From Exilibacterium sp. (GTDB lineage: Bacteria > Pseudomonadota > Gammaproteobacteria > Pseudomonadales > Cellvibrionaceae), in assembly GCA_028280195.1 (NCBI GenBank), contig JANQMH010000034.1, forward strand, positions 16,208 through 80,207: 64,000 nt of DNA, written 5' to 3'. The position numbers and the translations under genes were made by a program. The notes under the pieces are model-generated. The model did no database searches. It saw only the letters and a list, made by a program, of their open reading frames with translations, and was not told the DNA's origin. Within the stretch, counting starts at the first letter, position 1, and the number at the start of each line of letters is the position of its first letter. Below, piece after piece: positions 39,843 through 47,224 of the stretch.

Positions 39843-40061
39843 ATGAAAAAGGAGCTTGCAGTGGGGCTGATGAAAGGCTTAAAAAAATGTCGTGATGCCG
39901 TTGATGACGTAGAGTTAACATCTAGAGATATTCCTGAAGATGACTTCAGGCGTGAATTTCATAAAATACTAGGAGAGATTTCTCTTGATCTATACTCCAA
40001 AGCTATGGGAAAAATACTTTTGGGTTTTCCTGAATTAGATCCATACAATAATAATAGATAA
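39843..40061 (+). CDS. Unrecognised 72-residue protein
   Basis: A small helical, charged protein (MKKELAVGLMKGLKKCRDAV, then IPEDDFRREFHKILGEISLD). It has no signal peptide or membrane segment. AAAAGG lies about 11 bases upstream of the ATG. It sits between Rhs modules 2 and 3 and has the size of small immunity proteins, but I do not recognise a family. Confidence 0.45.
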   Translation: MKKELAVGLMKGLKKCRDAVDDVELTSRDIPEDDFRREFHKILGEISLDLYSKAMGKILLGFPELDPYNNNR

Positions 40062-40374
40062 TGGACATGCATAATTTTATATGTGCGAAGAAAGGTATCT
40101 CTCCGGACCTTTGATAGAGACCATGCAGTTTGAAGTAGATATTGAAATGGTTACTTTGCGTTTTCGTAAGTAAAAAGCTATGTGTGGGCAATATCTGGCC
40201 GCGACCCATCTGTCAGACGGCGAACCGAAAAGTAACGAAAGGAGGGTAGGGGCACTGATAACTGCGCGCCTAGCAAAGCTCAGGCGCAGGGGAAGTTAAA
40301 CGATAGGGCGGTTATTTAATGGAAACTGCGCATTGGTTTCCTGTGGGTGGGAACCCCGCCCGGGCAAGGTTGGT
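40062..40374. other. Gap before Rhs copy 3
   Basis: About 310 bases without a supportable gene. A hairpin-forming stretch lies at 40262-40289 (CTGCGCGCCT pairing imperfectly with AGGCGCAG). The last ~60 bases become GC-rich, leading into the Rhs core with no start codon or upstream core sequence. Confidence 0.35.
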
Positions 40375-40592
40375 CACCACCTGGGTACGCCGCAGCAGAT
40401 GACGGACAGTGCGCAGATGGTGGTTTGGGCGGCGGATTGTCTGCCGTTTGGGGAAGCGCAGGTTGGGGTTGGGTTGATTGAGGAGAATAATCGTTTTCCG
40501 GGGTAGTATTTTGATGGTGAGAGTAGGCTGCATTATAACTATTATCGGGATTATGATCCGACGATAGGGCGATATATCCAAGGTGACCCTAT
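40375..40592 (+). repeat. Rhs-core repeat R3
   Basis: Third copy of the Rhs-core 3' DNA. It keeps the full frame across the position of the R2 deletion but carries the TAG at 40504. The left boundary differs from R1 and R2: it starts abruptly at the HHLGTP codons. Confidence 0.85.
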
Positions 40593-41013
40593 TGAGCAAT
40601 TGTATAGCTACAATAACCCTGGACTTCAGTCAGCGATTAAGCTTGGGATTCTGTTACAAAAAACGGGTGTCAATTTAAACCATCTTTATGGCTATGCACT
40701 ACAAAATCCACTGAGCTATTTCGACCCTTTTGGATTATCTCCAGATTCTTCAGGGGGCAATGATGACAGCAACGATAAGTTATGCTCAGACAAAAAGAAA
40801 GATAAGAAGAAGGACGAATGTGGCGCCTTAACTAAAATTGCTAAGGCACTTGGTAAAAGGGGGCAAGCTATTATTCCTGTCTGCAGGTTAATGTCTAGAG
40901 GCGTAGAACATGGTGAAGAAAGCAGAGGTTCTCCTAAACCTCCCAGTATGCCTCCCAAGGATCGTACACCGCCTATTTCGGCCCCCAAAGATCCGAAGGG
41001 AGATAAAGAATGA
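40375..41013 (+). pseudogene. Rhs core 3' end, copy 3, with its own tip
   Basis: The frame reads HHLGTPQQMTDSAQMVVWAA, then CLPFGEAQVGVGLIEENNRF. A TAG at 40504 replaces the Gln codon of PGQYF. It continues LHYNYYRDYDPTIGRYIQGD, then HLYGYALQNPLSYFDPFGLS (the DPxGL boundary), and then a tip of ~90 residues. The tip is rich in Lys/Asp (CSDKKKDKKKDECGAL) followed by LTKIAKALGKRGQAIIPVCR and a proline-rich end. There is no start and one in-frame stop, so it cannot be expressed as is from the core. It is followed closely by a Sel1-repeat gene. Confidence 0.75.
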
Positions 41014-41030
41014 CCTGATTGGGAAAAGAT

Positions 41031-41528
41031 ATGCTTGACATTAGCTCATATCAAAATCTTGCCGAAGAAGGTGATATATCAGCACAAGTATATGTGGGAT
41101 GGATGTATCTTACAGGAACAGGGGTGGATTATGATTCTAGTCAAGCAGAACATTGGTTAAATAAGGCAGCAGAAGTAGGGAGTAGAGAAGCACTTTTTTA
41201 TTTAGGAAAACTATTTGAAAAACGGTCTGATCCTGAAAAGGCTTTGGCATTTTACAAGAAATCTGCCGAATGCCATTTTTGGCCGGGCTGTTATCAAGCC
41301 GGAAGACTTTACCAGCTTAACTGTGACTTAGCCAAAGCCAATCACTATTTTAAGAGAGGTATGGAAAATGACCACCTATATTCAATGCGCCAGTATTCTG
41401 TCAACTTAATAAAGTCTGGGAAGTTTAAGAATGTTCTGCAAGGTGGCTGTTTATTTATCAAGTCAGCAATAAAAGCATATTCGGTATTTTTATTAAATGG
41501 TGAAAATGATGAAAGAGTAAGACGTTAG
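41031..41528 (+). CDS. Sel1-repeat protein, candidate immunity protein
   Basis: A 165-residue cytoplasmic protein made mostly of Sel1 repeats: ISAQVYVGWMYLTGTGVDYD, then QAEHWLNKAAEVGSREALFY, then PEKALAFYKKSAECHFWPGC and YQAGRLYQLNCDLAKANHYF. It starts about 17 bases after the stop of the third Rhs tip; TTG 41019 is an alternative start. The tip-then-Sel1 arrangement is the same as at Rhs copy 1, although the two Sel1 proteins are clearly different. Predicted immunity protein. Confidence 0.7.
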   Translation: MLDISSYQNLAEEGDISAQVYVGWMYLTGTGVDYDSSQAEHWLNKAAEVGSREALFYLGKLFEKRSDPEKALAFYKKSAECHFWPGCYQAGRLYQLNCDLAKANHYFKRGMENDHLYSMRQYSVNLIKSGKFKNVLQGGCLFIKSAIKAYSVFLLNGENDERVRR

Positions 41529-41602
41529 CGAGTTACCTGAGGTCGGCGTTACTCAAAAACATTTGAACTTTTTTAGATGAAGCTGGCCAATTCCATTCGC
41601 AC

Positions 41603-41800
41603 TCAGTTCTTTAGCTCATCCGACAACACATCATCATAAAGCGAATTACCCTTAATACGATGCTCCTCATTAGCCCACTCTCCAAAATCAATCAGCTGGC
41701 AGCGCTTGCTGCAGAAGGGCCGATGGGGGAAATCATCGTTCCACAGAACGCTTGATTTGCAAATCGGGCACTGGAGTTCCAGCGGGACTCGTTCAGCCAT
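41603..41800 (-). CDS. yacG: DNA gyrase inhibitor YacG (zinc protein)
   Basis: A 65-residue zinc protein. Cysteine pairs C11-x2-C14 (CPICKSSV) and C30-x3-C34 ([19 protein letters not shown]) form the zinc site. E. coli YacG binds GyrB and inhibits gyrase. The ATG at 41800 follows the coaE stop by 2 bases; an upstream in-frame TTG is less likely. It is the last gene of pilB-pilC-pilD-coaE-yacG, the Pseudomonas order, and converges with the Rhs remnants. Confidence 0.92.
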   Translation of the reverse strand: MAERVPLELQCPICKSSVLWNDDFPHRPFCSKRCQLIDFGEWANEEHRIKGNSLYDDVLSDELKN

Positions 41801-41802
41801 AG

Positions 41803-42411
41803 TCAACTAACCCCGTGTTCGCTTGCCATTTTCAGATACTGCTGATGTAATCTGTCAACGGCCAGTTTCAGATCCCCGAGGCTGCCATCATTCACTATCA
41901 CATCATCGGCGCAGCGCAGGCGTTTCTCCCGGCTGGTTTGAGTATTCATAATGGCTTTGACCTGTTCCTCGGAGCTGTTATCCCTGCCCATTACCCGTGA
42001 TACCTGCATGGCTTCCGGGATATCCACCACCAGTATCCGCTGCACCAGCCGGTTCTGGCCGGTTTCTATCAGCAGGGGAGAAACCAACAGACTATAGTGA
42101 CTGGTGGCATTCTTTAGCTCGGCCTTTAATTCCTGATAAATCAGAGGATGCAACAATTTTTCGAGCCAGCCGCGCTGGTTTGCGTCCTCGAATACAATTC
42201 GCCTCAAGGCCGCCCGGTCCAGCGAGCCGTCATCAGTCAGGATATCGGCGCCAAAGTGCTGGGCGATGGCCGCTAGCGCCGGTTTGCCCTTTTCAACAAC
42301 AGTACGGGCGGCTATATCGGCATCCACCACAGTGACACCCAGCTCCTCGAAACGGGCGGATACGGCCGACTTGCCGCTGCCTATGCCGCCGGTAAGACCC
42401 ACAATAAACAT
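41803..42411 (-). CDS. coaE: Dephospho-CoA kinase
   Basis: A 202-residue P-loop kinase for the last step of CoA synthesis. P-loop G5[10 protein letters not shown]15, then [51 protein letters not shown] 42411 is chosen over the first codon of the open frame (42438) because it gives the family start MFIVGLTGG, with AAGGT upstream. A partial diverged copy lies at 38217-38545 inside the Rhs region. Confidence 0.95.
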   Translation of the reverse strand: MFIVGLTGGIGSGKSAVSARFEELGVTVVDADIAARTVVEKGKPALAAIAQHFGADILTDDGSLDRAALRRIVFEDANQRGWLEKLLHPLIYQELKAELKNATSHYSLLVSPLLIETGQNRLVQRILVVDIPEAMQVSRVMGRDNSSEEQVKAIMNTQTSREKRLRCADDVIVNDGSLGDLKLAVDRLHQQYLKMASEHGVS

Positions 42412-42424
42412 AAAAAGGGTGACC

Positions 42425-43264
42425 TTATAGCCCCACAAACCGAAAATACATGCCGGTGATTTTATCGCCCCACATCAGGGTAATCCACCCGGCGATGGCC
42501 AAATAGGGTCCGAAAGGAATGGGGATGTTTTTATCGCGCCCCATAATCAGGATGCCGGCAATGCCGATTACAGCGCCGACCAGTGAAGACATAATGATAA
42601 TGACCGGCAGCGACTGCCAGCCCAGCCAGGCGCCGAGGGCGGCCAGCAGCTTGAAATCGCCGTAACCCATGCCCTCCTTACCGGTTAAGAGCTTGAACAG
42701 CCAGTAAACCACCCACAGCACCAGGTAACCCGCCACTGCACCGAGAACAGCATCCTCCAGCGGGGCGAAGATACCCCGGGAATTGGCCAGCAGCCCCAGC
42801 CACAACAAGGGCAGGGTGATATTATCGGGCAGCAACTGGTGATCGATATCGATCATGGTAAGGGCAATCAGGCACCAGGTCAGCACCAGCACCAGCGCCA
42901 TCTGTATATTGGCGCCCAGTTGAAAGGCGATAAAACCGCAGAGAAGGCCGGACGCCAGTTCCACCGCCGGGTAGCGCGGTGATATCCGCTCGCTGCAGTT
43001 TGAACAGCGGCCGCGCAGAAACAAGTAGCTGAGAACCGGGATATTTTCCCAAGGCTTGATTTTGTGACCGCAGTGGGGGCAGGTGGAGTTTGGGACTACG
43101 AGGTTATATCTTGGTGGTGTGTCGTGTTCAATTTCCAGCAATTCACAGCAGTCCCGCTTCCAGGTGGACTGCATCATTTTGGGCAATCTGAAAATCACCA
43201 CATTCAGGAAGCTGCCGACCAGTAAACCCAGAACAGCGCTGGCGGTGATGATGGAGATTTCCAT
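42425..43264 (-). CDS. pilD: Prepilin peptidase / methylase PilD
   Basis: A 279-residue polytopic aspartic protease that cuts prepilins after Gly and methylates the new N-terminus. It has the two zinc-type pairs C62-x2-C65 and C87-x2-C90, and the two catalytic aspartates in MIDIDHQLLPDN and GYGDFKLLAALGAWLG, with about seven transmembrane segments. The start ATG 43264 gives MEISIITASAVLGLLVGSF. It follows pilC by 10 bases. Confidence 0.95.
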   Translation of the reverse strand: MEISIITASAVLGLLVGSFLNVVIFRLPKMMQSTWKRDCCELLEIEHDTPPRYNLVVPNSTCPHCGHKIKPWENIPVLSYLFLRGRCSNCSERISPRYPAVELASGLLCGFIAFQLGANIQMALVLVLTWCLIALTMIDIDHQLLPDNITLPLLWLGLLANSRGIFAPLEDAVLGAVAGYLVLWVVYWLFKLLTGKEGMGYGDFKLLAALGAWLGWQSLPVIIIMSSLVGAVIGIAGILIMGRDKNIPIPFGPYLAIAGWITLMWGDKITGMYFRFVGL

Positions 43265-43274
43265 GCGCGATGGC

Positions 43275-44492
43275 TTATACCACCTGCCCGATCTGGAAGA
43301 TAGGCAGGTACATGGCAACCATCAGACCACCCACCAGAACACCGAGTACGGCCATAATTAATGGCTCTAGTAAAGAGGTTAAGTTGTCAACCATATTGTC
43401 GACCGCCTCCTCATAGAAAGTGGCGACCTTGTCCAGCATTTCATCCAGTGCACCGGACTCCTCGCCGATGGCGGTCATTTGCAATAACATCGCCGGGAAC
43501 ATATTTTTGGTGCGCATCGAAACATTGAGTTGTAGGCCGGTGGAGACTTCTTCGCGGACTTTCTGTACGGCATCATAGTAAGGCGCGCTGCCGGTTGCAC
43601 CGGCTACGGAGTCCAGGGCATCGATCAACGGCACGCCAGCGGCAAAAGTCGTGGAAAGTGTGCGTGCAAAGCGGGCAATAATTGAGTTGTAGATAATTTC
43701 GCCAACGACCGGTAGCTTAAGCACCAGCCTGTCGACTGAGGCAGCAAATGCCTTACTGCGCATTTTCGCTTCTTTAAAGACAAAACCCGCTGCTATAGCT
43801 CCCAACACGATGATAAACCACCATTTCTGGACTAATTCCGATAAGCCCATAACGAAAAGCGTAAAAGCCGGCAGCTCTGCACCGAAGTTAGAGAAAGTTT
43901 CTGCGAATTGCGGTACCACTTTGACCAGTAGAATACCCGTGACAACGACGGCCACTAAGACAACAGCTATAGGGTAGGTCATCGCTTTCTTAATCTTCGC
44001 CTTTATGGCCTCTGTTTTTTCCTTATAGAGCGCAATCCGGTCTAGCATGGTTTCCAGGGCACCTGACTGTTCACCGGAGTCGACAAGGTTGCAGAACAGG
44101 TCATCGAAATATTTCGGGTGTTTTCTCAGTGAATTGGCAAAGCCACCGCCGGCAGCTACATCTTCCCGGATTGTCAGTATCAGCTCTTTCAGGGCAATAT
44201 TATCCACGCCATCAGCAACGATCTCGAAGCTCTGTACCAGTGGTACCCCTGCCTTCATCATGGTGGCCATCTGGCGAGTGAAAATGGCAATATCAAGCGG
44301 CTTAATGGCTTTTTTGCCGCTGCCAAGCAGCGGTTTGGGCTTTTTGCGCACGGTGCGTGCCGAAATCCCCTGTTTCAGCAGCTGGGCCTTTATCAGTGCC
44401 GAGCTAGTGCCGGAGATCTCTCCCTGAATGTTTTTCCCTTTCTTGTCTACGCCCTTGTAGACATAGATACTCGCTGTGGAAGAGGCCGCCAT
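43275..44492 (-). CDS. pilC: Type IV pilus inner-membrane platform protein PilC
   Basis: A 405-residue protein with two T2SSF domains. IFTRQMATMMKAGVPLVQSF and FARTLSTTFAAGVPLIDAL are the two matching cytoplasmic-domain starts, each followed by transmembrane helices (AVVLVAVVVTGILLVKVVPQ; VLGVLVGGLMVAMYLPIFQI). It connects the PilB motor to pilin polymerisation. It lies between pilB (4 bases apart) and pilD. Confidence 0.95.
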   Translation of the reverse strand: MAASSTASIYVYKGVDKKGKNIQGEISGTSSALIKAQLLKQGISARTVRKKPKPLLGSGKKAIKPLDIAIFTRQMATMMKAGVPLVQSFEIVADGVDNIALKELILTIREDVAAGGGFANSLRKHPKYFDDLFCNLVDSGEQSGALETMLDRIALYKEKTEAIKAKIKKAMTYPIAVVLVAVVVTGILLVKVVPQFAETFSNFGAELPAFTLFVMGLSELVQKWWFIIVLGAIAAGFVFKEAKMRSKAFAASVDRLVLKLPVVGEIIYNSIIARFARTLSTTFAAGVPLIDALDSVAGATGSAPYYDAVQKVREEVSTGLQLNVSMRTKNMFPAMLLQMTAIGEESGALDEMLDKVATFYEEAVDNMVDNLTSLLEPLIMAVLGVLVGGLMVAMYLPIFQIGQVV

Positions 44493-44496
44493 ATGA

Positions 44497-46224
44497 TTAA
44501 TCCTTCGTTACCCGATTCGCTTCTTCAAGGCTGGTTAAACCGATCGCCGCTTTTCGCAGAGCGGAGATCCTCAGGTTATTAAAGCCCTCTTCTTTAGCCT
44601 GTTTAGCAATTTGCAGGGCATTACCACCTTCCATTATAAGGCTGGATATTTTCGGGGTGATGCGAACTACTTCATAAACTCCAACCCGTCCCTTATAGCC
44701 GTTAGTGCATTGTGAACAGCCGACAGGATGGAACAGTTCGAAGTCTTTTCTGGGGATACCAATATCATCGAAACCTTCCTGCTTGAGGATTTCGTCAGGT
44801 ATATCATCGGCCGGTCTCTTACAGGCTTTACAAAGCCGGCGGGCCAGGCGCTGGGCAATAATCAGGCTGACGGTGGTGGCTACATTAAAGGCCGGGACCC
44901 CCATATTCAAAAGGCGGGTCAAGGTCTCGGGGGCGCTGTTGGTATGCAGTGTGGAGAGTACCAAGTGGCCTGTCTGTGCCGCTTTGATACCGATTTCTGC
45001 CGTTTCCAGGTCGCGAATCTCACCGACCATTACGATATCCGGGTCCTGGCGCAGGAAAGACCGCAGGGATTCCGCGAAGGTCAGGCCTACTCTGGTATTG
45101 ATCTGCACCTGGTTGATCCCTTCCAGGTTGATTTCCACCGGGTCTTCCGCGGTAGAGATGTTGCGCTCCGGGGTGTTGAGAATATTGAGGCCGGTGTACA
45201 GGGAAACCGTTTTGCCGCTACCGGTAGGGCCGGTAACTAGGATCATACCTTGCGGTTGATGAAGGGCATCTAGATACAGCTTTTTCTGATCATCCTCATA
45301 GCCGAGGGCATCGATACCGAGTTTGGCGGAACTCGGATCCAGGATACGCAGCACGATCTTCTCGCCGAACAGGGTGGGCAGGGTGTTGACACGGAAGTCG
45401 ATGGCTCTGGATTTGGAGATCTTCATCTTGATGCGGCCGTCCTGCGGCACCCGCCGTTCCGAAATATCCATCTGCGACATGACCTTTAGACGGGCTGCCA
45501 GCCTGGTGGATAGGTTGGTCGGCGGTTTGGTAACCTCATTCAATATGCCATCTGTGCGAAACCTCACGCGGTAGCTTTTTTCATAGGGCTCAAAATGGAT
45601 GTCTGAGGCGCCACTTTTTATCGCATCCAGCAATACTTTGTTGATAAAACGCACAATTGGCGCTTCGTCGGCTTCGGATGCTTCATCCTCTTTTGGTGCA
45701 TCCCCATCTACTGCCTGAATATCCAGGTCTTCCAGGGCTTCCTCATCCAGCCCGCCAAGCGCATCGCCAAGCGATTCCTCCTGGGCATTAAGGAACTTCT
45801 CAATGGCGATATTGAGTTTATCGGCCTCGACCAGTACAGCATCGGTATTGATGCCGGTATTAAATTTGATTTCGTCCAGCGCATGCAGATTGGTGGGGTC
45901 GGCAGCGGCGACAAACAGGCGATTGCCCCTGCGGTAGAGTGGCAGAGTTTGATGTTTTTTGATCAATTTAGGATCAACCAGGTCTTTTGGTGACGCTTCC
46001 AGGCTGAAGCAGTCCAGATCCAAGATCGGCGTGCCAAATTCATCCGATGCCGCTGCGGCAATCAGAGAGGCTTCCAGAGTCTCCGTTTCCACCAGTTCCT
46101 GAACAAAGGGCCTCTTATTTTTCGCGCACTGTTTCAGTGTTTGTGTCGCCAGCTCTTCATTGAGCACACCGTCATTAACCAGTCTGCGAGCCAACCCGCT
46201 AAGTGCGGGAGCATTTGCATTCAT
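44497..46224 (-). CDS. pilB: Type IV pilus assembly ATPase PilB
   Basis: A 575-residue hexameric extension motor. It has an N-terminal MshEN/T2SSE_N region (1-150), an acidic linker, and an ATPase domain. Walker A G-P-T-G-S-G-K-T at about 332-339, the Asp box, Walker B DIVMVGEIRD, and a tetracysteine zinc site (LCKACK and GCSQCTNG). Divergent from pilA across a 355-base regulatory region. Confidence 0.96.
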   Translation of the reverse strand: MNANAPALSGLARRLVNDGVLNEELATQTLKQCAKNKRPFVQELVETETLEASLIAAAASDEFGTPILDLDCFSLEASPKDLVDPKLIKKHQTLPLYRRGNRLFVAAADPTNLHALDEIKFNTGINTDAVLVEADKLNIAIEKFLNAQEESLGDALGGLDEEALEDLDIQAVDGDAPKEDEASEADEAPIVRFINKVLLDAIKSGASDIHFEPYEKSYRVRFRTDGILNEVTKPPTNLSTRLAARLKVMSQMDISERRVPQDGRIKMKISKSRAIDFRVNTLPTLFGEKIVLRILDPSSAKLGIDALGYEDDQKKLYLDALHQPQGMILVTGPTGSGKTVSLYTGLNILNTPERNISTAEDPVEINLEGINQVQINTRVGLTFAESLRSFLRQDPDIVMVGEIRDLETAEIGIKAAQTGHLVLSTLHTNSAPETLTRLLNMGVPAFNVATTVSLIIAQRLARRLCKACKRPADDIPDEILKQEGFDDIGIPRKDFELFHPVGCSQCTNGYKGRVGVYEVVRITPKISSLIMEGGNALQIAKQAKEEGFNNLRISALRKAAIGLTSLEEANRVTKD

Positions 46225-46401
46225 AGGGCAGATCTCTGTGCGTTGAATCGGCCAATAAAGATAATTATCGATAACCTTTAACTTTATACGATAAGTTTAT
46301 GTAATATCTAGGCTTTGTGCTTCATATCAGGCACATTTTTCCGAATTGTTCCCAGCAGGTGTTGGGAGTAGCCCATGAGTGTGACGGAGTAGGCTAAAAT
46401 A

Positions 46402-46434
46402 TGACAATTATTGTCACTATATTGTCATGCTGTC
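46402..46434 (+). promoter_or_regulatory. Candidate PilR activator boxes upstream of pilA
   Basis: A perfect palindrome TGACAAT-T-ATTGTCA (46402-46416) is followed by a repeated half-site ATTGTCA 11 bases on (46421-46427) and another TGTC at 46431. TGTC repeats at about -110 to -85 from the expected start match the position and core of PilR sites in P. aeruginosa. Confidence 0.6.
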
Positions 46435-46492
46435 CAGTATAATCCGTCTGCTGTTATCTCTGCAGCCCTTTGATAGTAAGAGATACCAGGGG

Positions 46493-46509
46493 CTGGCATA
46501 CTTTCTGCT
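46493..46509 (+). promoter_or_regulatory. Sigma-54 type (-24/-12) promoter of pilA
   Basis: CTGGCATACTTTCTGCT: GG at 46495-46496 and GC at 46507-46508 are separated by exactly 10 bases, the defining spacing of RpoN promoters. The start of transcription would be near 46519, about 60 bases before the pilA ATG. pilA is RpoN-PilR dependent in Pseudomonas. Confidence 0.75.
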
Positions 46510-46579
46510 TAGTGTCTGCCTACATTCGTCCAAGTCAACATTTGGGTGTTGGCGCGATAATTTGATTGGAGAGTACAGT

Positions 46580-47008
46580 ATGAAAAATAACCGTAATCAA
46601 CAGGGTTTTACCCTTATCGAACTGATGATCGTAGTGGCCATTATTGGTATTTTGGCTGCGGTTGCGCTGCCGGCTTATCAAGATTACACCACACGGTCTA
46701 AAGTTTCTGAGGGTATTGGCTTGGCTTCAGCCGCCAAGTCAGCTGTTTCTGAATACCGGGTTAGTATTTCCAATTGGCCTACTGGCAACGGTACAGCTGG
46801 CCTGGCAAACACTATCTCCAGCCAGTATGTAACTAGTGTACAGGTTGGCGCCGCAGGTATAATTACTGTAACGTACCGGGGCGATGCTTCCGGTGTAGGT
46901 GCGAATAATACCATTATATTCAGGCCTAGCTTCGAAGACGGTACCGTAGATTGGGTTTGTACCGGAGGTAATGTCCAGGATAGCTATAGACCTGCAAACT
47001 GTCGCTAA
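46580..47008 (+). CDS. pilA: Type IV major pilin PilA
   Basis: A 142-residue prepilin. The short basic leader MKNNRNQQG is cut by PilD before F10, giving [20 protein letters not shown] with the essential Glu5. The hydrophobic alpha1 helix is followed by a variable head and two C-terminal cysteines in WVCTGG and RPANCR, the usual disulfide loop. The start is ATG 46580 with GGAGAG upstream. It is followed by a strong terminator and then a candidate pilin-modifying enzyme. Confidence 0.97.
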   Translation: MKNNRNQQGFTLIELMIVVAIIGILAAVALPAYQDYTTRSKVSEGIGLASAAKSAVSEYRVSISNWPTGNGTAGLANTISSQYVTSVQVGAAGIITVTYRGDASGVGANNTIIFRPSFEDGTVDWVCTGGNVQDSYRPANCR

Positions 47009-47032
47009 GACTATTTGCCCCTCCCCAATACC

Positions 47033-47064
47033 AATGCCCTCATTAGTGAGGGCATTTTTTTTGC
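47033..47064 (+). terminator. Strong rho-independent terminator of pilA
   Basis: AATGCCCTCA (47033-47042) pairs perfectly with TGAGGGCATT (47047-47056) across a 4-base loop, followed by a run of T's. It probably separates the very high pilA expression from the glycan genes. Confidence 0.92.
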
Positions 47065-47224
47065 TATAGTAGTAGCCTTGTAGACTGACAAGGGTTTGCA
47101 AGCCTCAATCTAATCTCTGCCAGGTTTTAATGGTTAATAGATTGTTATGTTTCGTAACTTACAGTTTAAAGTATAAATTAAGTGCTGTTTTGCCAGCGCA
47201 ATATCCAAAGGCATAAGAGATGGG

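Larger units (their letters stand above)
46225..46579. promoter_or_regulatory. pilB-pilA divergent regulatory region
   Basis: It carries the candidate PilR boxes (46402-46434) and the sigma-54 promoter (46493-46509) for pilA, plus AT-rich sequence near pilB that must hold the pilB promoter. An open frame upstream of pilA from 46427 exists, but it is leader, not part of PilA. Confidence 0.7.

Noticed and set aside
40003..40209. A 68-codon minus-strand open frame near Rhs module 3
   Set aside because: No ribosome site or family features; overlaps the end of the plus-strand 72-residue ORF.
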